Below are positions 37,701-45,908 of a stretch of 45,959 bases of DNA, piece by piece. The stretch comes from Oscillospiraceae bacterium (GTDB taxonomy: Bacteria; Bacillota; Clostridia; Oscillospirales; CAG-272). Both the position numbers and the translations under genes were made by a program. The notes under the pieces were generated by a model. That model was given only the letters and a program-made list of their open reading frames with translations. It did not search any database and was not told the origin of the DNA. How positions within the stretch are numbered: position 1 is the first letter of the stretch; every line of letters starts with the position of its first letter. The stretch is taken from positions 1 through 45,959 of the forward strand of contig SVTR01000029.1 in NCBI GenBank assembly GCA_015063685.1, written 5' to 3'.

Positions 37701-38069
37701 ATGATTCAACAGGAATCCATGATGAAAGTTGCCGACAACACCGGCGCGAAGGAGCTTCTTTGCATCCGCGTGCTGGGCGGCACCGGTCGCCGCTATGCTA
37801 ACATCGGCGACGTAGTCGTGTGCGCAGTCAAGAAGGCTGCTCCCGGCGGCATGGTCAAGAAGGGCGATGTCGTAAAGGCAGTTATCGTTAGAAGCGTACA
37901 CGGTGTTCACCGTGCTGACGGCTCTTATATCAAGTTCGACGAGAACGCAGCCGTCATCATTAAGGAAGATAAGACCCCCAGAGGCACCCGTATCTTTGGG
38001 CCTGTGGCAAGAGAGCTTCGTGAGAAGGACTATCTGAAGATCCTCTCTCTGGCTCCCGAAGTACTGTAA
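37701..38069 (+). CDS. rplN: 50S ribosomal protein L14
   Basis: L14 (122 residues) forms an intersubunit bridge and is the target of RsfS silencing. [52 protein letters not shown] and [28 protein letters not shown] are all conserved. AGGAGGAAAA precedes the start. Confidence 0.98.
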   Translation: MIQQESMMKVADNTGAKELLCIRVLGGTGRRYANIGDVVVCAVKKAAPGGMVKKGDVVKAVIVRSVHGVHRADGSYIKFDENAAVIIKEDKTPRGTRIFGPVARELREKDYLKILSLAPEVL

Positions 38070-38085
38070 TAGGAGGTATCGCGAA

Positions 38086-38433
38086 ATGGCTAAGATGCAT
38101 ATTAAGAAGGGCGATATCGTACAGGTTATCTCCGGCGCTGACAAGTTCCGCATCGTTGACGGTGAGGAAAAGGGCGTAAAGAAGGGCGAAGTTATCGCTG
38201 TGTCTCCCGAAGAGGGGAAGGTCATTGTGAAGGATGCCAACATCATTCACAAGCACGTTAAGCCCCGCCGTCAGGGCGAGGCAGGCGGCATCGTTGACGC
38301 CGAGGGCGCAATGTATGCTTCCAAGGTCGCTCTCTATTGCCCTAAGTGCGATAAGGGTGTCCGTTCTCACATCGAGATTGTCGATGGCAAGAAGATCCGC
38401 GTCTGCACCAAGTGCGGCCACAAGTTTGATTGA
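38086..38433 (+). CDS. rplX: 50S ribosomal protein L24, zinc-ribbon form
   Basis: L24 (115 residues) nucleates 50S assembly. The N-terminal KOW motif is [17 protein letters not shown]...[21 protein letters not shown], and [24 protein letters not shown] follows. The C terminus carries [10 protein letters not shown]...[10 protein letters not shown], a four-cysteine zinc ribbon seen in some Firmicutes. TAGGAGG lies upstream. Confidence 0.97.
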   Translation: MAKMHIKKGDIVQVISGADKFRIVDGEEKGVKKGEVIAVSPEEGKVIVKDANIIHKHVKPRRQGEAGGIVDAEGAMYASKVALYCPKCDKGVRSHIEIVDGKKIRVCTKCGHKFD

Positions 38434-38447
38434 GGAGGTAGATAGCA

Positions 38448-38990
38448 ATGGCAAGAATGAAAGAACTCTACACCAGCGAGATCGCTCCCTCTCTCATGCA
38501 GAAGTTCGCTTACAAGAGCGTGATGCAGATCCCCAAGCTGGACAAAATCGTTATCAACGTCGGTTGCGGCGATGCCAAGGAGAACTCCAAGGTCATCGAC
38601 TCCGTAATCGCTGATCTGACCCTCATCACCGGTCAGAAGGCTGTCCCCACTTACGCACGTAAGTCCGTGGCAAACTTCAAGCTCCGTGAGGGTATGAAGA
38701 TCGGTGCCAAGGTTACTCTCCGCGGCGAGATCATGTATGAGTTTGTTGACAGACTCTTCAATTTCGCTCTGCCCCGCGTGCGTGACTTCAAGGGCATCAA
38801 CCCCAACGCCTTCGACGGCCGTGGTAACTACTCCCTCGGTTTGAAGGAACAGCTGATCTTCCCCGAAATCGAGTACGATAAGGTTGAGAAGATCCGCGGT
38901 ATGGATATCTGCTTTGTGACGACCGCCAACACCGACGAGGAAGCTCGCGAGCTTCTGAAGCTGATGGGCGCTCCTTTCGCAAAGGATTGA
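38448..38990 (+). CDS. rplE: 50S ribosomal protein L5
   Basis: L5 (180 residues) binds 5S rRNA and the P-site tRNA region. [71 protein letters not shown] and the [36 protein letters not shown] block are conserved. GAGGAGG is 8 bases before the ATG. Confidence 0.98.
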   Translation: MARMKELYTSEIAPSLMQKFAYKSVMQIPKLDKIVINVGCGDAKENSKVIDSVIADLTLITGQKAVPTYARKSVANFKLREGMKIGAKVTLRGEIMYEFVDRLFNFALPRVRDFKGINPNAFDGRGNYSLGLKEQLIFPEIEYDKVEKIRGMDICFVTTANTDEEARELLKLMGAPFAKD

Positions 38991-39005
38991 TGGAGGTATT
39001 GAAAG

Positions 39006-39191
39006 ATGGCAAAGAAGGCTATGATCAACAAGCAGCAGGCAGAGGCTAAGTTCTCTACCCGCCGCTACAACCGCTGCAAGATTTGCGGCCGTCCTCACGC
39101 TTACCTCCGCAAGTACGGTATTTGCCGTATCTGCTTCCGTAACCTCGCATACAAGGGCGAGATCCCCGGCGTGAAGAAGTCCTCTTGGTAA
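39006..39191 (+). CDS. rpsN: 30S ribosomal protein S14, type Z
   Basis: S14 (61 residues) of the short zinc-binding form typical of Firmicutes. [38 protein letters not shown] has the CxxC...CxxC ligand set. It is followed by a 240-base spacer before rpsH, far longer than normal. Confidence 0.97.
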   Translation: MAKKAMINKQQAEAKFSTRRYNRCKICGRPHAYLRKYGICRICFRNLAYKGEIPGVKKSSW

Positions 39192-39431
39192 TTCAGACTT
39201 AAAAGAATTACCCACCCCTGTCCGAACGCGAAATGCGTCGGACGGGACCCCCACCTATCGGTAGGAAGTCGAGCCGGATATGGCAGGCTCGAGGGCAAAA
39301 GAATGTCCAAGATGATCTGTCGGTGCCCGCTTGATACGGGTCGCCCGGTCACACTTAACCCCCGATATGCCGCCGCCCGAAGTTAAGGGTGGCAGCAAGA
39401 TAATGATAACTTGCATCAGGAGGAAAAAATA
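39192..39431 (+). promoter_or_regulatory. Long structured spacer between rpsN and rpsH
   Basis: No reading frame with a ribosome site is present in 240 bases. At least three compact hairpins occur: GTCCGA-A-CGC/GCG-TCGGAC (39220-39243, single bulged A), CCTA-TCGG-TAGG (39254-39265), and TCGAGCC/GGCTCGA (39269-39292). Further pairing lies near 39395-39415. S8 is a known translational repressor of the spc operon in enterobacteria through a mimic of its 16S site, so an S8-bound leader is a reasonable hypothesis, untested here. Confidence 0.55.
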
Positions 39432-39830
39432 ATGCAAATGTCAGATGTAATTGCCGATATGCTCACAAGAATCAGAAATGCGAACACTGCAAAGCACGCA
39501 ACTGTTGACATTCCGGCATCTAACATGAAGAAGTCCATCGCTCAGATCCTCGTTGAGGAAGGCTACATCAAGAGCTACACCGTGGTTGACGACGGTAAGC
39601 AGGGCATCATCCGTGTGACCCTGAAGTACCTCGCCGGTAAGCAGAAGGTCATCCGTGGGATCAAGCGTGTTTCCAAGCCCGGTCTGCGTATTTACGCAAG
39701 CTGTGAGGATATGCCCAAGGTGATGAACGGTCTCGGTATCGCGATCGTTTCCACTTCCAAGGGCGTCATGACCGACAAGAAGGCTCGCACCCTCAACGTA
39801 GGCGGCGAAGTCCTTGCTTTCGTCTGGTAA
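39432..39830 (+). CDS. rpsH: 30S ribosomal protein S8
   Basis: S8 (132 residues) binds helix 21 of 16S r[43 protein letters not shown] and the C-terminal [20 protein letters not shown] block (the STS-GVM RNA-binding motif) are intact. The start at 39432 has CAGGAGGAAAA; an in-frame ATG/TTG-like extension upstream lies in the spacer and is not used. Confidence 0.97.
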   Translation: MQMSDVIADMLTRIRNANTAKHATVDIPASNMKKSIAQILVEEGYIKSYTVVDDGKQGIIRVTLKYLAGKQKVIRGIKRVSKPGLRIYASCEDMPKVMNGLGIAIVSTSKGVMTDKKARTLNVGGEVLAFVW

Positions 39831-39851
39831 TGAAACGGGAGGTACAAAGAT

Positions 39852-40475
39852 ATGTCAAGAATTGGTAGAATGCCTGTGGTTATCCCCGCCGGCGTAAATG
39901 TTACTATCGCTGACGGTAACGTCGTTACCGTTAAGGGCCCTCTCGGCACCCTCGTTAAGCAGTTCTCCGAAAGAATGACCATCACCGTCGAGGGCAATCA
40001 GGCTCTCGTTACCCGCCCCACCGATGAGAAGGAAGACCGCAGTGTTCACGGCTTGACCCGTGCACTTCTGCAGGACATGGTTACCGGCGTTTCCGTTGGT
40101 TACCAGAAGGTTCTCATGATCGTTGGCGTCGGTTACAAGGCTGCAAAGCAGGGCAAGAACCTGCTGTTGTACCTCGGTCACTCTCTCATGCCCAAGACCG
40201 GTATGCCCCAGGATAAGTTCATCATCCCCGAGACCGACACCGTTAAGCTGGAGGTTCCCTCTGAGGATGAAATCAAGAAGGCCGGTATCGACAAGATGAC
40301 CACCGAGAAGGTGAGCTCCACCATGATCATCGTTGTTAAGGGTATCGACAAGCAGGAAGTCGGCCAGATGGCAGCTGTTATCCGCAGCAAGAGACCTCCC
40401 GAGCCCTATCATGCAAAGGGTGTTCGTTATATCGACGAGACCATCCGCCGCAAGGCCGGTAAGACCGGTAAATAA
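39852..40475 (+). CDS. rplF: 50S ribosomal protein L6 with internal insertion
   Basis: L6 is near the GTPase centre. MSRIGRMPVVIPAGVNVTIADGNVVTVKGPLGTL and the C-terminal IIVVKGIDKQEVGQMAAVIRSKRPPEPYHAKGVRYIDETIRRKAGKTGK are standard. Length is 207 instead of the usual 177-182. About 28 residues are extra between the LYLGHS and VKGIDKQ motifs, including SEDEIKKAGIDKMTTEKVSS. GGGAGG precedes the start. Confidence 0.97.
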   Translation: MSRIGRMPVVIPAGVNVTIADGNVVTVKGPLGTLVKQFSERMTITVEGNQALVTRPTDEKEDRSVHGLTRALLQDMVTGVSVGYQKVLMIVGVGYKAAKQGKNLLLYLGHSLMPKTGMPQDKFIIPETDTVKLEVPSEDEIKKAGIDKMTTEKVSSTMIIVVKGIDKQEVGQMAAVIRSKRPPEPYHAKGVRYIDETIRRKAGKTGK

Positions 40476-40494
40476 TTGAAAGGAGTGGATCAAC

Positions 40495-40854
40495 ATGGTA
40501 ACGAAAAAGGATAAGAACCAAGCCCGTCTGAAGAGACATATCCGCATCAGAAGCAAGATCTCCGGTACTGCCGAGCGTCCCCGCCTGGCCGTGTATCGTT
40601 CCAACGCTAACATCAGCGCGCAGATCATTGACGATGTGAAGGGTGTTACTCTGGTTGCCGCTTCTACTTACGGCGCCGGTTTCGAAGGTGTTGGCAGCAA
40701 CAAGGCTGCCGCAAGAGCGGTCGGTAAGATGATCGCTGAAAAGGCTATCGCACAGGGAATCACCGAAGTCGTATTCGACAGAGGCGGCTACCTTTACCAC
40801 GGACGTGTATCGGAGTTGGCTGAAGGCGCTCGCGAGGGCGGCCTGAAGTTCTAA
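40495..40854 (+). CDS. rplR: 50S ribosomal protein L18
   Basis: L18 (119 residues) binds 5S rRNA with L5. [56 protein letters not shown] and [28 protein letters not shown] are the family blocks. GAAAGGAG is 7 bases upstream. The stop codon lies within a UUCG tetraloop hairpin. Confidence 0.97.
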   Translation: MVTKKDKNQARLKRHIRIRSKISGTAERPRLAVYRSNANISAQIIDDVKGVTLVAASTYGAGFEGVGSNKAAARAVGKMIAEKAIAQGITEVVFDRGGYLYHGRVSELAEGAREGGLKF

Positions 40855-40902
40855 TCTCTTCGGAGATTAGTCCGGTTTGTACACTGTTCAAACAATGTTT
40901 GA
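40851..40902 (+). promoter_or_regulatory. Two hairpins between rplR and rpsE
   Basis: CTAATCTC-TTCG-GAGATTAG (40851-40870) is an 8-base stem with a C(UUCG)G tetraloop that includes the rplR stop codon. TTCAAAC-AAT-GTTTGAG follows (about 40883-40899). No T tract follows either, so they are not simple terminators. Confidence 0.55.
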
Positions 40903-40926
40903 GCATTCAATTAGGAGGAAACAAAA

Positions 40927-41430
40927 ATGGCTAACAAGTTTAATCCGGGAGAGCTGAAGCTGAAAGAAACGCTCGTCTCCCTGAACCGTGTTTCCAAGAC
41001 CGTTAAGGGTGGTCGTATCGCTCGCTTTGCCGCACTCATGGTAGTCGGTGACGAGCAGGGTCACGTTGGCGTTGGTCTTGGTAAGGCAGCTGAGGTCCCC
41101 GAGGCAATCCGCAAGGGTATCGAAGATGCCAAGAAGAATATGATCGAGGTTTCCCTGAAGGGAACCACCATCCCCCACGAGGTCACCGGTGTGTTTGGCG
41201 CAGGTAAGGTCCTGCTCAAGCCCGCTGCCCTTGGTACCGGTATCATCGCCGGTGGCAAGGTCCGTGCCGTTTTGGAGTGCGCCGGTATCTCCAACATTCG
41301 TGCAAAGTGCCTGCGTTCTGACAACCCCACCAACGTAGTTAAGGCTACCATGGCCGGTTTGGCAGAGCTGCGCACCGCAGAGGAAGTCGCTAAGATCCGT
41401 GACATCCCTGTGGAGCAGGTCAAGGCTTAA
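40927..41430 (+). CDS. rpsE: 30S ribosomal protein S5
   Basis: S5 (167 residues) is at the decoding-fidelity centre with S4. [53 protein letters not shown] (the dsRNA-binding fold) and [22 protein letters not shown] are conserved. AGGAGGAAACA precedes the start. Confidence 0.98.
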   Translation: MANKFNPGELKLKETLVSLNRVSKTVKGGRIARFAALMVVGDEQGHVGVGLGKAAEVPEAIRKGIEDAKKNMIEVSLKGTTIPHEVTGVFGAGKVLLKPAALGTGIIAGGKVRAVLECAGISNIRAKCLRSDNPTNVVKATMAGLAELRTAEEVAKIRDIPVEQVKA

Positions 41431-41443
41431 GGAGGCGACGGAA

Positions 41444-41623
41444 ATGAAGAAGGTAACACTTAAGAAGAGCCTGATCGCTGCAAAGCCCAATCAGAAGGCA
41501 ACTGCTCAATCCCTGGGTCTCCGTAAGATCGGCGACAGCATCATCCACGCTGATGACGCTGTATTGGCCGGTAAGGTTAAGGTTCTCGCTCACCTGGTTA
41601 CGGTCGAGACCGTCAACGACTAA
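41444..41623 (+). CDS. rpmD: 50S ribosomal protein L30
   Basis: L30 (59 residues). KKVTLKKSLIAAKPNQKATAQSLGLRKIGDSIIHAD and GKVKVLAHLVTVE match the short bacterial L30 pattern. The start at 41444 is set by AAGGAGGCGACGG; upstream codons in frame overlap the rpsE end and lack homology to L30. Confidence 0.96.
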   Translation: MKKVTLKKSLIAAKPNQKATAQSLGLRKIGDSIIHADDAVLAGKVKVLAHLVTVETVND

Positions 41624-41638
41624 AAGGAGGGTATGAGA

Positions 41639-42082
41639 ATGAAACTGAATGAATTGAGACCCGCTGAGGGTTCCAGAAAAGACTCCTACCGCAAGGGTAG
41701 AGGCCCCGGTTCCGGTAACGGTAAGACCGCCGGTAAGGGCCACAAGGGTCAGAACGCCCGTTCCGGCGGCGGTGTCCGTCCCGGCTTCGAGGGCGGTCAG
41801 CTTCCCTTGTACAGAAAGCTTCCCAAGAGAGGCTTCAACAACAAGTTCGCTACTATTTATGCAATCGTCAATGTTGGTCAGCTTGAGCACAAGTACAGCG
41901 ACGGTGATGTTGTCACCATCGAAAATCTGTGCGAGAAGAAGCTGGTTCGCAAGATCTGCGACGGCGTTAAGATTCTCGGCAACGGCGAGCTCACCAAGAA
42001 GTTGACTGTTCAGGCTACCGTTTTCTCGGCAGCTGCTAAGGAGAAGATTACAGCAGTAGGTGGACAGGCAGAGGAGGTATAA
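41639..42082 (+). CDS. rplO: 50S ribosomal protein L15
   Basis: L15 (147 residues) is a late-assembly protein. [64 protein letters not shown] is the classical basic N-terminal region. Two ATGs stand two codons apart; I take 41639 ([12 protein letters not shown]) because AAAGGAGG is 9 bases upstream of it, too close to the first one. Confidence 0.96.
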   Translation: MKLNELRPAEGSRKDSYRKGRGPGSGNGKTAGKGHKGQNARSGGGVRPGFEGGQLPLYRKLPKRGFNNKFATIYAIVNVGQLEHKYSDGDVVTIENLCEKKLVRKICDGVKILGNGELTKKLTVQATVFSAAAKEKITAVGGQAEEV

Positions 42083-42084
42083 GA

Positions 42085-43440
42085 ATGTTTCAAACGTTAA
42101 AGAACGCGTGGAAAATTCCCGAGCTGAAGAGCAAGCTCCTCTTTACCCTGTTTATCGTCATTCTGTATCGTATCGGTGCCAACATCCCCATGCCTTGGGT
42201 TCAGACCGAGGCTTTGGGCAACTGGTTCGGCAATAGCGGCGGTAACGCCTTCACTTGGTTGAACCTGCTGTCGGGTAGTGCGCTGTCTCGTGGTACGCTG
42301 TTTGCTTTGTCCGTCTCGCCTTACATCACCGCGTCCATCGTGGTGCAGCTCTTAACCATCGCGTTCAAGAAGCTGGCTGATTGGCAGAAGGACGGCGAGC
42401 GTGGCCGCAAGAAGCTCTCCAACCTGACCCGTAGCATTACCGTTGGTTTGGCGCTCATCACCAGTATCGGTTATGCTATGTTCCTCAGCACCTATGGTTG
42501 GTTGACTTATACGTCTGCAAATCCCGGTGCTTACTGGCTGCAGATGATCACTTTGGTCGTTTGCTTCTGCGCAGGTGCCTCCCTGATCATGTGGCTGGCT
42601 GAGCGTATCAACGAATACGGTATCGGTAACGGTATCTCCATCATCCTGTTCGCTAACATCATCGCCCGTCTGCCCAGCATGGTTGGTAGCTTGTCTGCCC
42701 GTTGCTTCCAGAACGAGTGGAAGATGTTCGCAGAGGTTGCTAACGGCAAGGTATATCAGTACATTATTGGTGCTGCTCTGTGCCTCCTGTTTGCTGCAGT
42801 TCTCCTGTTCTTCACCGTCCTGGTGATTTGGTTCTCTAACTCTGAGCGTCGTATCCCCGTTCAGTACGCTAAGCGTGTTGTCGGCCGTAAGATGTATGGC
42901 GGTCAGTCTTCGAACCTGCCCATCAAGCTGGATATGACCGGTGTTATGCCCATCATCTTCTCCAGCTCCATCGTATCTATCCTGCCCACCGTTGCCGGCT
43001 TTATCCCTAACACCGGTTTTGGTAAGTTCGTCAACGACTACTTGGGCATGAACAGCTTCCCCTACCTTGCAATCTATCTGATCCTCGTGGTTGCTTTCGC
43101 TTACTTCTATGTGATGATTTCCTTCAACCCTGTAGAAGTTGCCAACAACCTGCAGAACAATGGCGGTGCCATTCCCGGCATCCGTCCCGGCAGACCTACT
43201 GTTGCGTACATCACCAAGATCCTCAACAGAATCACCCTGCTGGGCGCCCTCTTCCTCTGCGTACTCTCCGGTGTTCCTATGATCGTTAACGCGATTTGGT
43301 ACGCCATCGACGGTGTCGGTTTGGCCGACCTTGCTTTCTCCGGCTCCTCCCTCCTCATCGTAGTGGGCGTTGCTCTGGAGACCTACCGTCAGCTGGAGGC
43401 TCAGATGACCCTGCGCAATTACAAGGGCTTCCTTGATTGA
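42085..43440 (+). CDS. secY: Protein translocase subunit SecY
   Basis: SecY (451 residues) is the channel-forming subunit of the export translocon, with ten membrane helices. The N terminus FQTLKNAWKIPELKSKLLFTLFIVILYRIGANIPMPWV, plug region and the loops QKDGERGRKKLSNLTR, YGIGNGISIILFANIIAR and NPVEVANNLQNNGGAIPGIRPGRPT are conserved. It begins two bases after rplO and completes the spc operon part. Confidence 0.98.
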   Translation: MFQTLKNAWKIPELKSKLLFTLFIVILYRIGANIPMPWVQTEALGNWFGNSGGNAFTWLNLLSGSALSRGTLFALSVSPYITASIVVQLLTIAFKKLADWQKDGERGRKKLSNLTRSITVGLALITSIGYAMFLSTYGWLTYTSANPGAYWLQMITLVVCFCAGASLIMWLAERINEYGIGNGISIILFANIIARLPSMVGSLSARCFQNEWKMFAEVANGKVYQYIIGAALCLLFAAVLLFFTVLVIWFSNSERRIPVQYAKRVVGRKMYGGQSSNLPIKLDMTGVMPIIFSSSIVSILPTVAGFIPNTGFGKFVNDYLGMNSFPYLAIYLILVVAFAYFYVMISFNPVEVANNLQNNGGAIPGIRPGRPTVAYITKILNRITLLGALFLCVLSGVPMIVNAIWYAIDGVGLADLAFSGSSLLIVVGVALETYRQLEAQMTLRNYKGFLD

Positions 43441-43524
43441 TGCGCATACGCAAGTACCCTATGAACAAACCTTATATGAAGCAACAAACACCCCCTTTCC
43501 ATTGATCAGAGGAGGAAAAACGAC

Positions 43525-44169
43525 ATGAAACTCATTTTATTGGGCGCTCCCGGCGCAGGTAAAGGTACTCAGGCGGCTAACATCACCGCTAAGTACAACA
43601 TCCCCGTTGTGGCTACCGGAGATATTCTCCGTGCGGCCAAGAGCGAAGGCACCGAGCTCGGCCTTTTGGCTAAGAGCTATATGGATGCCGGTAAGCTGGT
43701 TCCCGATGAGGTTATCATCGGTCTTATCAAGGAAAAGCTCGCAAGCGATTCCTGCAAGAACGGCTATATTTTGGATGGCTTCCCCAGAACCATTCCTCAG
43801 GCTGAGGCCCTTGACGCTATGGGCGCCGAAGTGGACGCAGTCCTGTCCCTGGAGGTTGCTGATGAGAAGATCATCGAGCGTATGAGCGGACGCAGAGTCT
43901 GCAAGTGCGGTGCATCCTACCATGTGGTTTACCTTCCTTCCAAGGTGGACGGCGTGTGCGATAAGTGCGGCGACGCTCTCTATATCAGAGACGACGACGC
44001 CGAAGCCACCGTCCGCAAGAGACTGGAAACCTTCCATGCACAGACTGAGCCCCTGAAGGACTACTACGGTGCTAAGGGCTTGCTCGTTACTGTCGAGGGC
44101 CGCGAAGAGGTGGAAGATACCACCGCTGCCGTGCTGGCCGCTTTGGAAGGCGTCGAGTGCGGGAAGTAA
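43525..44169 (+). CDS. adk: Adenylate kinase, zinc-type
   Basis: Adk (214 residues) equilibrates ATP, ADP and AMP. The P-loop is [13 protein letters not shown], the AMP site [10 protein letters not shown], and RMSGRR precedes the LID. The LID holds cysteines as in Gram-positive enzymes, but the first pair reads CKCG (one residue between the cysteines) where the usual form is CxxC; the second, CDKCG, is normal. The spacing change could weaken or reshape zinc binding. AGAGGAGGAAAAA precedes the start; the gene follows secY by 84 bases. Confidence 0.97.
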   Translation: MKLILLGAPGAGKGTQAANITAKYNIPVVATGDILRAAKSEGTELGLLAKSYMDAGKLVPDEVIIGLIKEKLASDSCKNGYILDGFPRTIPQAEALDAMGAEVDAVLSLEVADEKIIERMSGRRVCKCGASYHVVYLPSKVDGVCDKCGDALYIRDDDAEATVRKRLETFHAQTEPLKDYYGAKGLLVTVEGREEVEDTTAAVLAALEGVECGK

Positions 44170-44194
44170 GAACTTCCTCTGAGGTATCCTGCTT

Positions 44195-44956
44195 ATGATA
44201 CAACTTAAAAACGGTGATCAGATCAGGATCATGAAAGAAGCCGGACGAATCACGGGCGAGGCTTTGCTCGTCGCCCGTGACCATGTCCGTCCCGGTATCA
44301 GTACCTATGAGCTGGATCGCTTGGTGCGAGAGCATATCGAGAAATCGGGCGCTAAGCCCTCCTTCCTCGGCTACGGCGGATTCCCCGCCAGTGCGTGCAT
44401 CAGCATCAACGACGAGGTCATTCATGGTATTCCATCCAAGAAGCGTTTTCTTGAAGAAGGAGATATCGTGAAGATCGACGTGGGCGCCTTCTATAAGGGA
44501 TTCCACGGCGATAGCGCGAGAACCATTCCCGTAGGGAAGGTCAGCGACAAGGCCCTGAAGCTTATTCAGGTTACCCGAGATAGCTTCTATGCCGGCCTGG
44601 CTATGTTGCAGGTAGGCAATCGGCTCGGCGATCTTGGCTATGCCATCGATGAGCTGGTGGTTCAAAACGGCTTTTCTACCGTCAAACGCTACATCGGACA
44701 CGGTGTAGGACAGGCGCTCCACGAATCTCCCGACGTGCCTAACTACGGTACGCCCGGCAGAGGCACACGCCTCTGCGTTGGTATGACTTTGGCCATTGAG
44801 CCTATGGTCAACATCGGCGGGGAAGCGGTTCGTGAGCTTTCCGACGGATGGACGGTCAAGACCGCAGACGGATCGCTGTCAGCACACTACGAAAATTCCG
44901 TAGCCCTGACGCAAGACGGCGTGATCAATCTGACAGGCATCGACCCCGACTTCTAA
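44195..44956 (+). CDS. map: Methionine aminopeptidase, type Ia
   Basis: Map (253 residues) removes the initiator methionine. The metal ligands are in VKIDVGAFYKGFHGDSART (two Asp), YIGHGVGQALHESPDVPNYG (His), LAIEPMVNIGG (Glu) and SAHYENSVALTQDG (Glu), giving the complete pita-bread site. It lacks the N-terminal SH3/zinc extension of longer forms. TGAGGT stands upstream, 25 bases after adk. Confidence 0.97.
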   Translation: MIQLKNGDQIRIMKEAGRITGEALLVARDHVRPGISTYELDRLVREHIEKSGAKPSFLGYGGFPASACISINDEVIHGIPSKKRFLEEGDIVKIDVGAFYKGFHGDSARTIPVGKVSDKALKLIQVTRDSFYAGLAMLQVGNRLGDLGYAIDELVVQNGFSTVKRYIGHGVGQALHESPDVPNYGTPGRGTRLCVGMTLAIEPMVNIGGEAVRELSDGWTVKTADGSLSAHYENSVALTQDGVINLTGIDPDF

Positions 44957-45009
44957 TGGGGTATATCACCGAATGCATCATTTAAAATCAATCCAAGGGA
45001 GGGATTCTT

Positions 45010-45228
45010 CTGTCTAAGGACGATGTTATTGAATTTGAAGGCGTGGTTGAAGAGGCACTGCCTAATGCCACCTTCAAGGTGAGACTTCCCAACGGTCATG
45101 TTGTGACCGCTCATATCTCAGGGAAGCTCCGTATGAATTATATCCGCATTTTGCCGGGCGATCATGTAACCATCGAGGTATCTGTCTATGACCTCGACAA
45201 GGGTCGCATCACCTGGCGTTCCAAGTGA
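45010..45228 (+). CDS. infA: Translation initiation factor IF-1, apparent CTG start
   Basis: IF-1 binds the ribosomal A site during initiation. The 72-residue S1/OB-fold protein matches the family from [23 protein letters not shown] to [14 protein letters not shown], the exact usual length. No ATG, GTG or TTG occurs in frame between the stop at 44983 and GTG 45043, and starting at that GTG would delete 11 conserved residues and has no ribosome site. CTG at 45010 lies 7 bases after AAGGGAGGG, so it is the likely start; ATT at 45004 is too near the ribosome site. Confidence 0.92.
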   Translation: MSKDDVIEFEGVVEEALPNATFKVRLPNGHVVTAHISGKLRMNYIRILPGDHVTIEVSVYDLDKGRITWRSK

Positions 45229-45266
45229 TAAAAACCAATTCTCACAGAAAGGTATGGTAATCACAC

Positions 45267-45380
45267 ATGAAAGTGAAGCCGTCCGTTAAGAAGATCTGCG
45301 AAAAGTGCAAGATCATCAAGAGAAAAGGCAAGGTCATGGTCATCTGCGAGAACCCCAAGCACAAGCAGAGACAGGGCTGA
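45267..45380 (+). CDS. rpmJ: 50S ribosomal protein L36
   Basis: L36, 37 residues: [20 protein letters not shown], then [15 protein letters not shown], the zinc-binding C-x2-C...C-x4-H form. The nearest Shine-Dalgarno (AAAGG) is about 14 bases upstream, a longer gap than its neighbours have. An out-of-frame ATG at 45254 between the two opens an 11-codon frame that overlaps the start. Confidence 0.96.
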   Translation: MKVKPSVKKICEKCKIIKRKGKVMVICENPKHKQRQG

Positions 45381-45523
45381 TTGCTGATTCTGAATGAACA
45401 ATGACCGCCAAAGAGCTCCGGCTCGGACGCCGAGAGGCTTTGGTAACCTGTTCCGGCATCGGAACTGCTCCATAAGGAGCTGCTCAAAAAGAGCAACAAA
45501 ATCACACAGAGAGGTGTAAAGAA
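45381..45523 (+). promoter_or_regulatory. Spacer with a row of hairpins between rpmJ and rpsM
   Basis: Four consecutive hairpins fill most of 143 bases. They are CCAAAG...CTTTGG enclosing CGGCTCGG-ACG-CCGAG (about 45408-45442), GTTCCG-GCAT-CGGAAC (about 45451-45467), GCTCC-ATAA-GGAGC (about 45468-45482), and TGCTC-AAAAA-GAGCA (about 45482-45496). The ribosome site of rpsM follows. This is the start of the alpha-operon part, whose translation is repressed by S4 through a leader pseudoknot in E. coli; whether that is so here is unknown. Confidence 0.55.
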
Positions 45524-45892
45524 ATGGCTCGTATAGCTGGTGTTGATATTCCCAACAACAAGCGCGTTGAGATCGCTTTGACCTACATCTACGGAATCGG
45601 CCGCAAGAGCGCCAACGATATCCTTGCCGCTACCGGTATCAATCCCGATACCCGCGCAAAGGATCTGACTGAGGACGAGATTGCAAAGCTCCGTGATGAG
45701 ATCGAAAACTCTTATAACGTGGAAGGTGACCTTCGCCGTGAGGTTTCTCTGAACATCAAGAACCTGGTGGAGATCAACTGCTACCGCGGTATCCGTCACA
45801 GAAAGGGTCTGCCTGTGAGAGGTCAGCGCACTAAGACCAACGCAAGAACCCGTAAGGGTCCTGCAAAGACCATCGCAAACAAGAAGAAGTAA
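45524..45892 (+). CDS. rpsM: 30S ribosomal protein S13
   Basis: S13 (122 residues) sits in the head and contacts P-site t[82 protein letters not shown] are the family blocks. AGAGAGGTG precedes the start. Confidence 0.98.
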   Translation: MARIAGVDIPNNKRVEIALTYIYGIGRKSANDILAATGINPDTRAKDLTEDEIAKLRDEIENSYNVEGDLRREVSLNIKNLVEINCYRGIRHRKGLPVRGQRTKTNARTRKGPAKTIANKKK

Positions 45893-45908
45893 AGGAGTGG
45901 CATGAACA

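Noticed and set aside
33876..38246. Several long minus-strand frames across the ribosomal genes
   Set aside because: All are opposite highly conserved ribosomal proteins and have no ribosome sites; they arise from codon bias.
45254..45289. Eleven-codon frame overlapping the rpmJ start
   Set aside because: Its ATG is only one base from AAAGG, too close for efficient initiation, and the frame has no other support; kept only as an oddity in the rpmJ entry.
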